From UBA11373 sp046714175 (GTDB lineage: Bacteria; Actinomycetota; Acidimicrobiia; Spongiisociales; UBA11373): a DNA stretch of 64,000 nt. Below are positions 45,228 through 54,944 of the stretch, one piece after another. Position 1 is the first letter of the stretch. Every line of letters starts with the position of its first letter. The notes under the pieces are model-generated. The model saw only the letters and a program-made list of their open reading frames with translations. It was not told the origin of the DNA and ran no database searches. The stretch covers positions 47,007 through 111,006 of the forward strand of contig JBKKBI010000084.1 of assembly GCA_046714175.1 (NCBI GenBank). The letters are read 5' to 3'. A program made the translations under genes and the position numbers.

Positions 45228-46244
45228 ATGCGCGCGCTCCGTCACCACGGCGTCGGGAGTCTCCAACTAGAGGAGGTGCCGGAGCCGGCCCTACGACCCG
45301 GCGAGGTGGTTGTAGCCGTTGGCGCCTGCGGGGTCTGTGGCTCCGATCTGCACTTCCTCGACGGCACCGCTCGCACCGGGCACACTCCGATCACCCTCGG
45401 CCACGAGATCGCGGGCCGGGTTCATGACCCGGGCGACTCCGGCTGGTCCGAGGGGGCGGCGGTGGTTGTCGAGGTGGGGGCGCATTGCGGCACGTGCCGG
45501 CGGTGCGTGGAGGGCCGGTTCAACCTGTGCGAGCGCATGGAGATGATGGGCATCCACCGCGACGGTGGCTTGGCGGATGCGGTGGTGGTTCCCGCCCGGT
45601 CCTTGGTGGCCATCCCTCCCGGCCTGGATGCGAGCGCGGCCGCCACCGCGGTCGATGCCGGCGCCACCGCCCACCACGCCGTCACGCGCACCGGCGCGGT
45701 CGCGCCGGGCGACACCGTGTTGGTGATCGGCATCGGCGGCCTGGGCGGCTACGCCCTACAGATGGCCCGCAAACGTGGCGCCGCCGCGGTCCTCGCCGCC
45801 GACATCCACCTGTCCGCTCTGGAGCGCGGCCGCGAGCTCGGGGCCGATGAGACGGTGCTGATCGAACCCGGAACCTCGCTAGGCCGCACGGTCAAGTTGC
45901 TCACGGACGGTGGAGTGGATGTGGCTCTGGAGTTCGTCGGCAAGGCGTCGACGGTGGACGCCGCGGTCAAGTCACTGCGTCCCGGAGGCAGGGCGGTGGC
46001 CGTCGGTGTTGGGATCGAGCTCGTGGTGACCATCCCTCCCGTCTTGTGGTCGAACCACGAGTACCAGCTGCGGGGCTCCTACGGCAGCCTCCCCGGTGAC
46101 ACGGCCGCGGTCCTGGTGGGATTGTCCGACCGATCGCTGACCCCGCCGCCGACCACAGCAGTCCCGCTCGACCTCGCCGCCGCGGCCATCGTGAGCCGGG
46201 GGAAGTCGTCGGCGGACGGCACCCGGCTGGTGGTCGTGCCATGA
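45228..46244 (+). CDS. Zinc-dependent medium-chain alcohol dehydrogenase
   Basis: 338 aa. Catalytic zinc ligands Cys37 (GVCGSDLHFL), His59-Glu60 (LGHEIAG); structural zinc Cys87, 90, 93, 101. NAD(P)-binding GIGGLGGYALQMARKRGA near 170-187. MDR superfamily; close to sorbitol/threonine dehydrogenase-like members; substrate unknown. ATG at 45228 has GGGAG 9 bases upstream. Its stop overlaps the GNAT gene start (ATGA). Confidence 0.9.
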   Translation: MRALRHHGVGSLQLEEVPEPALRPGEVVVAVGACGVCGSDLHFLDGTARTGHTPITLGHEIAGRVHDPGDSGWSEGAAVVVEVGAHCGTCRRCVEGRFNLCERMEMMGIHRDGGLADAVVVPARSLVAIPPGLDASAAATAVDAGATAHHAVTRTGAVAPGDTVLVIGIGGLGGYALQMARKRGAAAVLAADIHLSALERGRELGADETVLIEPGTSLGRTVKLLTDGGVDVALEFVGKASTVDAAVKSLRPGGRAVAVGVGIELVVTIPPVLWSNHEYQLRGSYGSLPGDTAAVLVGLSDRSLTPPPTTAVPLDLAAAAIVSRGKSSADGTRLVVVP

Positions 46245-46672
46245 CCAACTCCCGGGCGGTCGGGGGCTATGTGATCTCGGACGATCCCGGCCGGATCGAT
46301 ACCTCGCTCGTGCACCGCTGGCTGGCCGCAGAGTCCTACTGGGCCCGCGGGCGCAGCCGCGAGGTGGTGGCACGCTCGATCGCCAATAGCATTGCGCTGG
46401 GCGCCTATCTCGGCGATGTCCAGGTTGGAGTGGCCCGGATCGTCACCGATCGCAGCACCTTCGCCTGGTTGTGCGATGTATTCGTCGCCCCCGACCATCG
46501 CGGGCACGGCCTGGGCAAGGCACTGGTGGCCGCTGCGGTGGAACACCCTGAACTCAGCGATCTCAAGCGCTTCGTGCTGGCCACGGCTGATGCCCATGAC
46601 CTCTACCGGCAGTATGGATTCGAAGTCTTGGACAACCCGGATCGGTGGATGATCCGCCGCGGGTCAGCCTGA
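46241..46672 (+). CDS. GNAT-family N-acetyltransferase
   Basis: 143 aa. Acetyl-CoA-binding motif A VFVAPDHRGHGLGKALVAAAVEH near 80-102, followed by LATADAHDLYRQYGFEVLDNP, a layout typical of small GNAT enzymes. Acetylates a small molecule or peptide amine. Coupled by a 4-base overlap to the alcohol dehydrogenase gene; whether they share a pathway is unknown. Confidence 0.9.
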   Translation: MTNSRAVGGYVISDDPGRIDTSLVHRWLAAESYWARGRSREVVARSIANSIALGAYLGDVQVGVARIVTDRSTFAWLCDVFVAPDHRGHGLGKALVAAAVEHPELSDLKRFVLATADAHDLYRQYGFEVLDNPDRWMIRRGSA

Positions 46673-46679
46673 CGGGACC

Positions 46680-47483
46680 TCAAGCCGCGTCTTCGGTTCC
46701 GAGCACGGCCGCCGATGCCAGGATCGACCACGCGGCGATGTACAACCAACCCAGCATCGCCGCCACCGCACCCAAGGTGCCGAAGGCGGCGCCAAAGCGC
46801 GCCGCGTGCGACAGGTAGAAGCCGAACCCGAGGCTGCCCCCGATCACTCCGATGCTGGCCGCCACCGCAGCCGCGACCGCGTTGGGCAGGGGTACCGGCG
46901 CCGCATGGCGATAACACAGCAGGATGAACCCGAACAGCCCCGACGCCGCCACCGGAATCCGCAACCAACGCCACAGGTCGACCAGTACTTCGCGGCCGGA
47001 CCATCCCGCAAAGAACACGAACAACGACCGCCCTGCCACCAGGAGGGTGCCGCTCACCAGGAGGGTGGCACCCCCGGCGACTGTGAGCGCCATCGCCGCC
47101 AGGCGCCGCGAGGGTCCGATTCGTGTCGCATAGCCGGTGGCGAAGGCAAGACCGCGCTGGAGCGCCATCACCGCCCGAGCCCCGAGAAACAGCGCCGCCA
47201 CAGCCGAGACCGTTATCAGCCACCACTCGCCATCGATGCGACGATCCGAATCGGTAAGGAGCCCTGTGACGAAGTCCCGCACCGCTGCGGGTGCCACCGG
47301 ATCCAAGGCTCGCTCGATCCTCGCCACCGCGACGCTGTCGCCACCAACCACGGCCGCGGCACCCAGCAGAGCCGCCCCCAGAGGCATCAGCGCCAAAAAG
47401 GTGTGAAACGCGACCGCGCCGGCACCGAGTGATAAATCGCCGGTGCGCACCAAAGCGACAAAACGCTGCCAGTGGGACCGCAT
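46680..47483 (-). CDS. YihY/BrkB-family membrane protein
   Basis: 267 aa, about six membrane helices. Family pattern: DLSLGAGAVAFHTFLALMPLGAALLG near 15-40, and a C-terminal GFGFYLSHAARFGAAFGTLGAVAAMLGWLYIAAW. Inner-membrane protein of unknown function. Start MRSHWQRF at 47483 chosen because TACCTT lies exactly 6 bases upstream and a longer frame would run into the divergent gene. Confidence 0.85.
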   Translation of the reverse strand: MRSHWQRFVALVRTGDLSLGAGAVAFHTFLALMPLGAALLGAAAVVGGDSVAVARIERALDPVAPAAVRDFVTGLLTDSDRRIDGEWWLITVSAVAALFLGARAVMALQRGLAFATGYATRIGPSRRLAAMALTVAGGATLLVSGTLLVAGRSLFVFFAGWSGREVLVDLWRWLRIPVAASGLFGFILLCYRHAAPVPLPNAVAAAVAASIGVIGGSLGFGFYLSHAARFGAAFGTLGAVAAMLGWLYIAAWSILASAAVLGTEDAA

Positions 47484-47489
47484 CGCGTC

Positions 47490-47495
47490 AAGGTA
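47490..47495 (-). promoter_or_regulatory. Leaderless-type -10 (TACCTT) for YihY-family gene
   Basis: Minus-strand TACCTT 6 bases before the ATG at 47483; it helps fix that start. Confidence 0.4.
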
Positions 47496-47554
47496 GACCC
47501 GATTCGCGACGAAGCCCAGGGTTGCCCCGGACCACTCATAGACTCGGTGACCCG

Positions 47555-49135
47555 ATGTCACGTTCCCGCCATCCATTGCAGATTGGCGCGGCCATCGCCG
47601 CCGCGCTCGGCGGAATGAGCCTGCTCCTGTTCTGGCTGTTCGCCGCCGGGCCCGGCGCGGCCACGGCGGTCGATCCACTCGACCTCACCCTGACCACTTT
47701 GGCTGCCGCGGGGTCCTCTTCGACGGCGGCGACGGCCACCACCACGACTTCGACCACCACGACCACGATCGCAGCGATCGACCCTCTCAGCGCCTGGAGC
47801 GATTCCAGCCTGGTGGGGGCGCCCTTTGGCTCCACCGTCACGGGCCTGTTGACGTTTCGCGGCAACCCGACCCGTACCTATTACGGCGAGGGGCCAATTC
47901 CCGACACCCCGACTCTGGAGTGGCGCTACCCGGAGGATGCGATGTGCTCACAGTCCACCGACCTCGGGGTCACCGCCACGTGGTGCGGTAATGGATGGAC
48001 GGGGCAACCGGTCATCTGGGAGCGCCCCGACGGCGTCACCGAGATGATCTTCGGCGCCTACGACGCCAGACTGCACTTCGTCGATGCCGAGTCCGGCACC
48101 AGCACGCGCTCGCCGATCCTCACCGGGGACATCATCAAGGGCACCCCCACCATCGACCCCGACGGATATCCCATCGTGTACTTCGGGAGCCGGGACAACA
48201 AGCTGCGGGCGGTGGCGCTGGACCGCGAGGATCCGATCGTGATCTGGGAGTTCGACATCACCGGTACCGGGAGGTGGAACGACGACTTCGATGCCAGCCC
48301 GCTGATCATGAACGACTACATGTTCGAGGGCGGCGAAAACGGGATCTTCTATATCTTCAAGCTCAACCGGGCTTACGACAGCCTCGGTCTGGTCACCATC
48401 GAGCCGGAGATCGTCCACGAGATGGAGACCTGGACCAACGAGCTCCTCTCCGACATTGGCTCCACGTATCCCGCGGTCAGCGTAGAGAACTCGACCGCGA
48501 TGTATGAGGGGCGGATCTACTTCGCCAACTCCGGGGGACGAGTGATCGGGCTGGACATCACTGGCATCGCGTCGGGGAACGTCGAGATCGTGTTCGACTA
48601 CTGGGTCGGGGACGACGTCGATGCCACGATCTTCGTCGACCAAGCCGGTTTCATCTATGTATCGGCGGAGTACGAGCGCTACCTGCCACGAGCCCGCGAG
48701 GTGGGACAGCTGATAAAGCTCGATCCCTATAGTCCCGACGATCCCTGGGTGTGGGGGATGTTCTCCCTCACCCCCTCTCCGGCCAAGGGTGGCCTGTGGT
48801 CCACACCCGCACTCGGCGACGGGGTGATCTACGGGGTCACCCACAAGGGCTTCTTGGTTGCGGTCGATCAGGAGACCGGCGAGGAGGTCTGGGTCTACAC
48901 CCTCACCCCAGGCTCATGGTCGTCGCCGGTGATCGTCGATAGCCAGTTGATCGTGGCGTCCAGCGACGGCCTGCTGCGCCGGTTCGACATACGGGACCCA
49001 CGCAGCCCCCGGTTGGTGTGGACATTCCAGGTGGGCACCGCCAGCGTGGAGGCAACGCCAGCGGTGTGGAAGGGAATGATCTACGTCGGCAACCGCGACG
49101 GGTTCATGTACGCCATCGGGGAGCTCGACGGCTGA
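47555..49135 (+). CDS. Membrane-anchored PQQ-like beta-propeller protein
   Basis: 526 aa. One N-terminal membrane anchor (about 9-32) and a Thr-rich stalk (about 50-72) place the rest outside the cell. The remainder is a PQQ-type beta-propeller with repeated blade pieces such as LHFVDAESG, AVALDRED, VAVDQETGEEVWVYT and ATPAVWKGMIYVGNRDGFMYAIGE. No catalytic or PQQ-binding residues are evident, so likely a binding or wall-assembly scaffold (BamB-like fold) of unknown partner. No clear ribosome-binding site; TAGACT lies 10 bases before the ATG. Confidence 0.8.
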   Translation: MSRSRHPLQIGAAIAAALGGMSLLLFWLFAAGPGAATAVDPLDLTLTTLAAAGSSSTAATATTTTSTTTTTIAAIDPLSAWSDSSLVGAPFGSTVTGLLTFRGNPTRTYYGEGPIPDTPTLEWRYPEDAMCSQSTDLGVTATWCGNGWTGQPVIWERPDGVTEMIFGAYDARLHFVDAESGTSTRSPILTGDIIKGTPTIDPDGYPIVYFGSRDNKLRAVALDREDPIVIWEFDITGTGRWNDDFDASPLIMNDYMFEGGENGIFYIFKLNRAYDSLGLVTIEPEIVHEMETWTNELLSDIGSTYPAVSVENSTAMYEGRIYFANSGGRVIGLDITGIASGNVEIVFDYWVGDDVDATIFVDQAGFIYVSAEYERYLPRAREVGQLIKLDPYSPDDPWVWGMFSLTPSPAKGGLWSTPALGDGVIYGVTHKGFLVAVDQETGEEVWVYTLTPGSWSSPVIVDSQLIVASSDGLLRRFDIRDPRSPRLVWTFQVGTASVEATPAVWKGMIYVGNRDGFMYAIGELDG

Positions 49136-49163
49136 AGCGGGCTAAGGCCCCGTGGTGGCGGGG

Positions 49164-49169
49164 TAATCT
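49164..49169 (+). promoter_or_regulatory. Leaderless-type -10 (TAATCT) for M3 peptidase gene
   Basis: TAATCT 7 bases before the GTG at 49177, no ribosome-binding site. Confidence 0.4.
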
Positions 49170-49176
49170 GCCCGCC

Positions 49177-51120
49177 GTGTTGCACGATTACACCACCACC
49201 ACTCCGGAATCCGTCTCCTCGGTCGTCGCCGACGCCATCGCCGAAGGCGACGCCCTCGTCGCCGAGGTGGTATCCCCGGTGGCCACACGCAGCTGGGCCA
49301 ACACGATGGAGCAGCTCAACCGCCTGGGCGCGGTAATGGTCCGCGCCTACGGAAAAGGGCCTTTCATGGGGCGGGCCCACCCCGACCGGGCAGTCCGTGA
49401 AGCGGGGCAGGCGGGCGAGGAGGCGCTGTCGAAGTGGCAGTCCGACCTGGTGTTTCGTCGTGAGCTACATGAGGCAATCGAAGCGTATGCCGCCACCCCT
49501 GAAGCCGCCGCCCTCGATGGTGAAAGGCTTCGGTTGCTCCAGTTCGTACGCCGCGACTTCCGCCGCGCCGGCCACGGCTTATCTGACGAGGACCGCGCCG
49601 AGGTGCAACGTCACCGCACGCGGTTGGTGGAACTCGAGGTGGCCTTCGCCAAGAACATCGACGACTTTCAGGACGGCATGGATCTGACGCGGGACCAGCT
49701 CACCGGGATACCCGACGACGTGATCTCTCGGTTCGCCGCCGGGGAGCAACCCGACACCTTCCGAGTGTCGCTCGACTACCCGGACTACTACCCCTTCATG
49801 GATTACGCCGAGGACCGCGAACTACGGCGCGCCATGCAGTACAAGTTCTACAACAAGGCCGTGACGGAGAACCGGCCACTGCTCGCCGAGGCCCTGCAAC
49901 TTCGGCATCGGATCGCCGCGATCTTTGGGATGCCCTCCTGGGCCCACTACGCCATGGAGTTGAAGATGGCGAAGAACCCGGAGGCGGTCGAAGTGCTCTA
50001 CGCCGGGATCGTCCCCGCGCTGACCGCCAAGGCGCAGACTGAGCTCGCCGACATGGCCATCGCCTTTGGCGGATCGGACCTCGAGCCCTGGGACCACCGC
50101 TACCTGCACACCAAGATACGCAAGGAACGCTTCGGGGTGGACCCCGTCCAGGTGGCGGCGTATTTCCCGCTGGATCAGGTGTTGGACGGTATGTTCGCCA
50201 TCACCGGCGAGGTGTTCGGGCTGGAGTACCGGCTCCACGAACAGATCAATGCCTGGCATGCGGACGTCGTGGCCTACGACATCCTCGATGCCAGCACCGG
50301 CAAGCAACTCGCCACCTTCTATATGGACCTATTCCCGAGAGAGGGCAAGTTCGGCCACGCCGCCGCCTTCGACCTGCAGCCGGCGCACGCCACACCCGAG
50401 GGCTACGTGCTGCCCATCACCGCGATCCTGGCCAACTTCACCAAGCCGACCGAGACCGCACCCTCACTGCTCCGCCACGACGAAGTGACGACACTCTTCC
50501 ACGAGTTCGGGCATGTGCTGCACAACAGCCTCGGTCATACCGAACTGACCCGTTTCAGCGGCTACAACACCGAGTGGGACTTCGTCGAGGCGCCTTCACA
50601 GATCATGGAGCACTGGTGTTGGAACGCCGACGTACTCCGTCGTTTCGCCCGCCATCACGAGACCGGTGCGGCCATTCCCGACTCGATGGTCGATCAACTC
50701 GTCGCCGCCCGTGACCTCCACATCGCCCTAGCGATGCTGCGCCAGGTCGCGTTCGGCAAGCTCGACATGGAGTTCCACGGTCCGGGAGCGGAGAAGGACA
50801 TGGACGCCATCACCCGCGCCACGAGCGAGATCAGCGGCTTCCCATTTCACGAGGGAACGTTCTATCCGGCCTCGTTCGGACACCTGTTCGGCTACGACGC
50901 TGGCTACTACGGATACCTATGGGCCAAGGTCTTCGGTGACGACATGTTCAGTCGATTCGAAGCCGAAGGGGTGCTCAGCCCCCAGGTCGGCTCCGAATAC
51001 CTGTCCCGGGTGCTGCGCCCCGGAGGCTCCCGAGATCCGATGGACATGCTGCGCGACTTCCTGGGCCGGGAACCCAATCAGCAAGCCTTCCTCAGGCTGT
51101 TGGGAATAACGGCCAGTTAG
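49177..51120 (+). CDS. M3-family metallopeptidase (oligopeptidase)
   Basis: 647 aa. Zinc motif HEFGH at 442-446 with the third ligand in a downstream EAPSQIMEHW segment. The helical N-terminal region and length match thimet oligopeptidase/Dcp-type enzymes, which cut peptides of limited size in the cytosol. GTG start chosen; the longer frame overlaps the propeller gene and looks unrelated. Confidence 0.92.
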   Translation: MLHDYTTTTPESVSSVVADAIAEGDALVAEVVSPVATRSWANTMEQLNRLGAVMVRAYGKGPFMGRAHPDRAVREAGQAGEEALSKWQSDLVFRRELHEAIEAYAATPEAAALDGERLRLLQFVRRDFRRAGHGLSDEDRAEVQRHRTRLVELEVAFAKNIDDFQDGMDLTRDQLTGIPDDVISRFAAGEQPDTFRVSLDYPDYYPFMDYAEDRELRRAMQYKFYNKAVTENRPLLAEALQLRHRIAAIFGMPSWAHYAMELKMAKNPEAVEVLYAGIVPALTAKAQTELADMAIAFGGSDLEPWDHRYLHTKIRKERFGVDPVQVAAYFPLDQVLDGMFAITGEVFGLEYRLHEQINAWHADVVAYDILDASTGKQLATFYMDLFPREGKFGHAAAFDLQPAHATPEGYVLPITAILANFTKPTETAPSLLRHDEVTTLFHEFGHVLHNSLGHTELTRFSGYNTEWDFVEAPSQIMEHWCWNADVLRRFARHHETGAAIPDSMVDQLVAARDLHIALAMLRQVAFGKLDMEFHGPGAEKDMDAITRATSEISGFPFHEGTFYPASFGHLFGYDAGYYGYLWAKVFGDDMFSRFEAEGVLSPQVGSEYLSRVLRPGGSRDPMDMLRDFLGREPNQQAFLRLLGITAS

Positions 51121-51218
51121 GTATCGCGATCTGCGCCGTGACGAGGGATGTTGTGCCCGTCACCAGTGGTCGCTCCGAACGGGAGACCGGTCATCGGTAA
51201 CGCTGCCCGAGAGGTCAA

Positions 51219-52481
51219 TCAGGCCAGCACCGCCTTCTCCGTCAGCGTTATCGGCGCCCGATCGATCGAGAAGAACTCCATCGGGGCCTCGGTGTCCCAC
51301 TCATCGGGGGGTGCGCCGGTGAGGTGGCGCGCCAGCATCGATCCCACCGAGGGCGACTCCTTGAACCCGTGGCCACTGAATCCATTGACCACGATGAAAC
51401 CTTCGAGGGCGGTGGGTCCGATCACCGGATGCACGTCCTCGACGTTCATGTCGTACATTCCGGCGACACCGGCGATCTGGCCCCGATAGGGCAGTGACGG
51501 AATCCGATGGTGCAGGGCATGGATCTTGACGTCACGGAACGCGGCATCGATGTTCCCGTTGAACGCGTCCGGGTCGGGCACCACCTCACGCTCGTCTTCC
51601 TCCTTGATCGATCCCACCAGGATCTGCTGACCTCCAGCCTCGGGTCGGAAATAGATCCCACCCGACGAATCCGCCACCACCGGGATCGGGCCTGGCACCA
51701 CATCGCGGGGCCACTCCCGGTAGATCACCTGGGCACGAATGGGATGAATCGTCCATCCGTAGGTGGAATAGTCGAAACCGGCGAGGCGAGCCACCCGGGG
51801 AGCCCACGGCCCCGCGGCATTGACCACCACCGGTGAATCGATCACCGTGCCGTCCGCCAGCCCGACGCCGGTGACGCGGCCCCCCGCGGTGTTGATCGCC
51901 GTCACCTTGGTGCGCAGCCGCACATCGACGCCCTGGCGTCGGACCGCCTCGAGAAGGTCCTGGGCCGCGGACACCGGATCGAAGAAACCGCTATCGGTCT
52001 CGTAGAGGAAAGCAGGGTGCTCCGCACACTCGTGGTCGGTATCCCCGGTGAGGTCGAAGTGCCGGTTGCAGGTGTTCAGGGCGGGAAACCGCTCTCGGAC
52101 CTCAGCGGCGGAGAGGACCTCCACCGCGATCCCCAGGCCCGACATCATCTCGCGCCCTGCCGCGATGGCTGCGGAGGTCTCACCCATCATCCACAGCACT
52201 CCAGTGTGATGGAATCGGGCGCGAGGTTCGGCGATGCCGGTATACCGACTCCAGTTGCGATGGGCGCGCAAGCCATCGCGCGCCACCATCATCGCCTCGG
52301 GGTGGGTGTAGCGCTGGCGAAGAATGGCACACGACGCTCCCGTCGCCCCCTCCCCGACGTTGAGCGCCTTCTCCAGGATGACGATGCGGTGCTCCGGAAC
52401 GCGGCGCGCGATCTGGTGCGCGATCGAAAGGCCCATGATCCCGCCACCGACGATGACCAGGTCCGCTTGGTCCCGACTCAT
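51219..52481 (-). CDS. FAD-dependent amino-acid/amine oxidoreductase (DAO family)
   Basis: 420 aa. FAD-binding LVIVGGGIMGLSIAH at 8-22 followed by the ribose-binding Glu (VILEKALNVGEGATG). The C-terminal half has the DAO-family VIGPTALEGFIVVNGFSGHGFKESPSVG. Resembles sarcosine/dimethylglycine and D-amino-acid oxidases; no covalent-flavin cue fixes the substrate. AGGAGG precedes the ATG at 52481. Convergent with the M3 peptidase gene. Confidence 0.9.
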   Translation of the reverse strand: MSRDQADLVIVGGGIMGLSIAHQIARRVPEHRIVILEKALNVGEGATGASCAILRQRYTHPEAMMVARDGLRAHRNWSRYTGIAEPRARFHHTGVLWMMGETSAAIAAGREMMSGLGIAVEVLSAAEVRERFPALNTCNRHFDLTGDTDHECAEHPAFLYETDSGFFDPVSAAQDLLEAVRRQGVDVRLRTKVTAINTAGGRVTGVGLADGTVIDSPVVVNAAGPWAPRVARLAGFDYSTYGWTIHPIRAQVIYREWPRDVVPGPIPVVADSSGGIYFRPEAGGQQILVGSIKEEDEREVVPDPDAFNGNIDAAFRDVKIHALHHRIPSLPYRGQIAGVAGMYDMNVEDVHPVIGPTALEGFIVVNGFSGHGFKESPSVGSMLARHLTGAPPDEWDTEAPMEFFSIDRAPITLTEKAVLA

Positions 52482-52550
52482 GCTGCCTCCTGGTCCGGAT
52501 GGTACGGGGTTTCGCCGCACCCGATTGGCGACGAGGGGCGGACGCTTCAC

Positions 52551-52556
52551 TAGCGT
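52551..52556 (+). promoter_or_regulatory. Leaderless-type -10 (TAGCGT) for M20 peptidase gene
   Basis: TAGCGT 7 bases before the ATG at 52564; a TTGGCG at 52525 is a possible -35 with a long spacer. Confidence 0.45.
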
Positions 52557-52563
52557 TGCGGGG

Positions 52564-53898
52564 ATGCACGCCGACCTCGCCGCCGCCGTCGACACCATCT
52601 TTCCTGCGATTCGCGCCGAATTGGACGCCCTGATCCGAATCCCGTCGGTGAGCGCCGCCGGTTACGACCCGACCCAGGTTCGCCGGTCCGCAGATGCCAC
52701 CGCTGATCTCCTGCGCCGTTACGGGTTCGGCGGGGTCCGTCTCCTCGAACTGGAGGGAGCGCATCCGGCGGTTTACGGCGAGATCGCCGGGCCGGCGGGA
52801 GCACCGACTGTGCTCCTCTACGCCCACCATGATGTGCAACCACCCGGACCCGACTCGGAGTGGGTGACTGCGCCATTCGAGCCCGTGGAGAGGTCGGGCC
52901 GACTCCACGGACGGGGGAGCTCGGATGACAAGTGCGGGATCGTCACCCATGCCGCAGTCGCCTCGCTGCTCGGACCCAACCCGCCGGTGTCGCTGAAGGT
53001 CTTCGTCGAGGGTGAGGAGGAGATCGGCTCCTCCCACCTCGCCGAGTTCATCGGCACTCACGGCACTCTGCTCGCCTCCGATGTGATCGTGATTGCCGAC
53101 TCGAGCAACTGGCGGGTGGGTACTCCGGCGCTGACCACATCGTTACGCGGACTGATCTCGGCGTTCGTCGAAGTGAAGGTGCTCAAGTCCGGTGTGCACT
53201 CCGGGCAGTTCGGCGGTGCGGTGCCCGACGCCCTCACCATCCTCACCCGGGTGCTGGCAACGCTCCACGACGCTGTCGGCAATGTCGCCATTCCCGGTCT
53301 GGTCTCGGAGGAAACGGATCCTCTCGATCTCACCGAGGCTGAGCTGCGATCCCAGGCCGGAGTCCTGCCCGGGGTGGAGATGATCGGCACCGGATCCCTC
53401 ACCGCGCGGCTGTGGACCCGCCCGGCAGCAGCCGTACTCGCCATCGATGCTCCACCGGTCGCCGAGGCCATCAACCAGCTCATCCCCCGCGCCCGCGCCA
53501 AGGTGAGCGTGCGACTGGCGCCCGGCGACTCTCCCGCTCGGGCGATGCAGTCATTGGTGGACCATCTCGAATCGCAACCGGCCTGGGGGGCGACCGTGAC
53601 CGTCACCCCGTTCGAGTCGGCAGAGCCCTTCCGGCTTGGCGGCGCCGATCCGCGCCACGACGCCTTTCGGCGTGGCTTTGCGGAGGCATGGGGCCGCCCC
53701 CCGGTCGACATCGGAGTCGGCGGCTCGATCCCCTTCGTGGCCGCGTTCTCGGCCGCCTACCCCGCAGCGGCGATAGTGCTCACCGGTGCCGCCGACCCAG
53801 AGTGCCAGGCGCATGGCCCCAACGAGAGCGTGGACCTCGGCGAGCTGCGCCGGTTCATCCTCGCCGAGGCGATCGCCCTGCGCGAGTTGGCGGGCTGA
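52564..53898 (+). CDS. M20-family dipeptidase
   Basis: 444 aa. Metal site residues His88 and Asp90 (YAHHDVQPPG), Asp121 (GRGSSDDKCG), the Glu pair in FVEGEEEIGS (148-156) and a C-terminal GGSIPFVAAF loop. Dimerisation lid domain about 195-310. Typical of cytosolic Xaa-dipeptidases; exact substrate unknown. ATG chosen; the extended frame overlaps the divergent oxidoreductase gene. Confidence 0.92.
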   Translation: MHADLAAAVDTIFPAIRAELDALIRIPSVSAAGYDPTQVRRSADATADLLRRYGFGGVRLLELEGAHPAVYGEIAGPAGAPTVLLYAHHDVQPPGPDSEWVTAPFEPVERSGRLHGRGSSDDKCGIVTHAAVASLLGPNPPVSLKVFVEGEEEIGSSHLAEFIGTHGTLLASDVIVIADSSNWRVGTPALTTSLRGLISAFVEVKVLKSGVHSGQFGGAVPDALTILTRVLATLHDAVGNVAIPGLVSEETDPLDLTEAELRSQAGVLPGVEMIGTGSLTARLWTRPAAAVLAIDAPPVAEAINQLIPRARAKVSVRLAPGDSPARAMQSLVDHLESQPAWGATVTVTPFESAEPFRLGGADPRHDAFRRGFAEAWGRPPVDIGVGGSIPFVAAFSAAYPAAAIVLTGAADPECQAHGPNESVDLGELRRFILAEAIALRELAG

Positions 53899-54009
53899 TC
53901 CCGGGCCCCCTCGTACATTGCCCCGTTCCCAGTCAGCCACCACCCCTTCGCCCGTGACTCGCTCTCCCTTGGGCAATGAAGCACGCCCCTAACCCCCCAA
54001 CCCGGCCCT

Positions 54010-54044
54010 CCTGCATCTGCCATCTGCCATCTGCCACCTGCTGC
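54010..54044. repeat. Five in-phase heptamers (CTGCCAT family)
   Basis: CCTGCAT, CTGCCAT twice, CTGCCAC and CTGCTGC in exact 7-bp phase within the 200-base gap between the M20 and L,D-transpeptidase genes. Confidence 0.85.
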
Positions 54045-54099
54045 CGCTTTGGCTCCGCCCTCATCGCGCCGATATCCTGCTGCGGTCCGGATCGGTCAT

Positions 54100-54915
54100 A
54101 TGCCGTCCCGAATCAGAGGAGTGCCCACCATCAGACGCATCGCCCCGCTCGCCGCCCTGCTGACGGTGCTTACCGTCGGCGCACTGCCCGCCAGCGCCGC
54201 CGAGGCTCGCATTCCGCTGATCGGGGTCAACGGTTTCTCCACCCTGATCCGACTCGAGCCCGGTGACATCGGTCCGGACGTCGCCGCATTGCAGCAGGCA
54301 CTCACCGACGCCGGCTTCTATCACTCCGAGATCAACGGTGAATACGGAGCGGCCACGGAATCCGCGGTCGTAGCCTTTCACAAGTACCTGCGCCTGGAGC
54401 GGAGCGAGGTCTTCTCGGCGCTGGACTGGATTCGTCTCGAGTTGCTCCCCGAGCCCGGAATCCCCAACCGTCATGACGAGACCGACTACCTCGAGCTCGA
54501 CCTCGACCGCCAGTTGCTCTTCCTGGTCCTCGATGGCGAGGTCCGCCAGGTGATCCCGGTGTCCACTGGCGGTGGGTACGCGTACCGCAGCCCCCGCACC
54601 GGCAACACCCATCGGGCGATCACACCGGTGGGCGACTTCGAGCTGCGGTGGCACCAGCTGGGATGGGCCTGCGACCCGGTCTCGGGGTGGTGCGTCTACA
54701 AGTACTGGGCGTTCACCGATTATCTCGGAATCCATGGTTATCGCAGCGTGCCCAATTACCCCGCCTCCCACGGATGCGTGCGCGTGGAGTTGTGGGATGC
54801 CGATTGGATCGAGCCGATGCTGTTCACCGGGATGCCGCTCCATATCTGGTACGAGGCACCCGTGATCCCCGGCCCGCCGCAACCGCCCACGCCGTCACCC
54901 GCGCCGCCGGACTGA
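54100..54915 (+). CDS. L,D-transpeptidase (YkuD) with peptidoglycan-binding domain
   Basis: 271 aa exported protein: signal peptide 1-33 (cleavage near ASA-AEA), PG_binding_1-like domain (about 50-115) and YkuD domain (about 128-252). Active site His212, His224 and Cys226 (HG...SHGCVRV). Makes 3-3 crosslinks in peptidoglycan, common in actinobacteria. Ends with a Pro-rich tail. A GTG at 54121 is another possible start. Followed by a cell-wall-type lipoprotein gene 29 bases downstream. Confidence 0.93.
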   Translation: MPSRIRGVPTIRRIAPLAALLTVLTVGALPASAAEARIPLIGVNGFSTLIRLEPGDIGPDVAALQQALTDAGFYHSEINGEYGAATESAVVAFHKYLRLERSEVFSALDWIRLELLPEPGIPNRHDETDYLELDLDRQLLFLVLDGEVRQVIPVSTGGGYAYRSPRTGNTHRAITPVGDFELRWHQLGWACDPVSGWCVYKYWAFTDYLGIHGYRSVPNYPASHGCVRVELWDADWIEPMLFTGMPLHIWYEAPVIPGPPQPPTPSPAPPD

Positions 54916-54944
54916 ACCCGGCGACGGGTTAGCCTCCTGCCGCC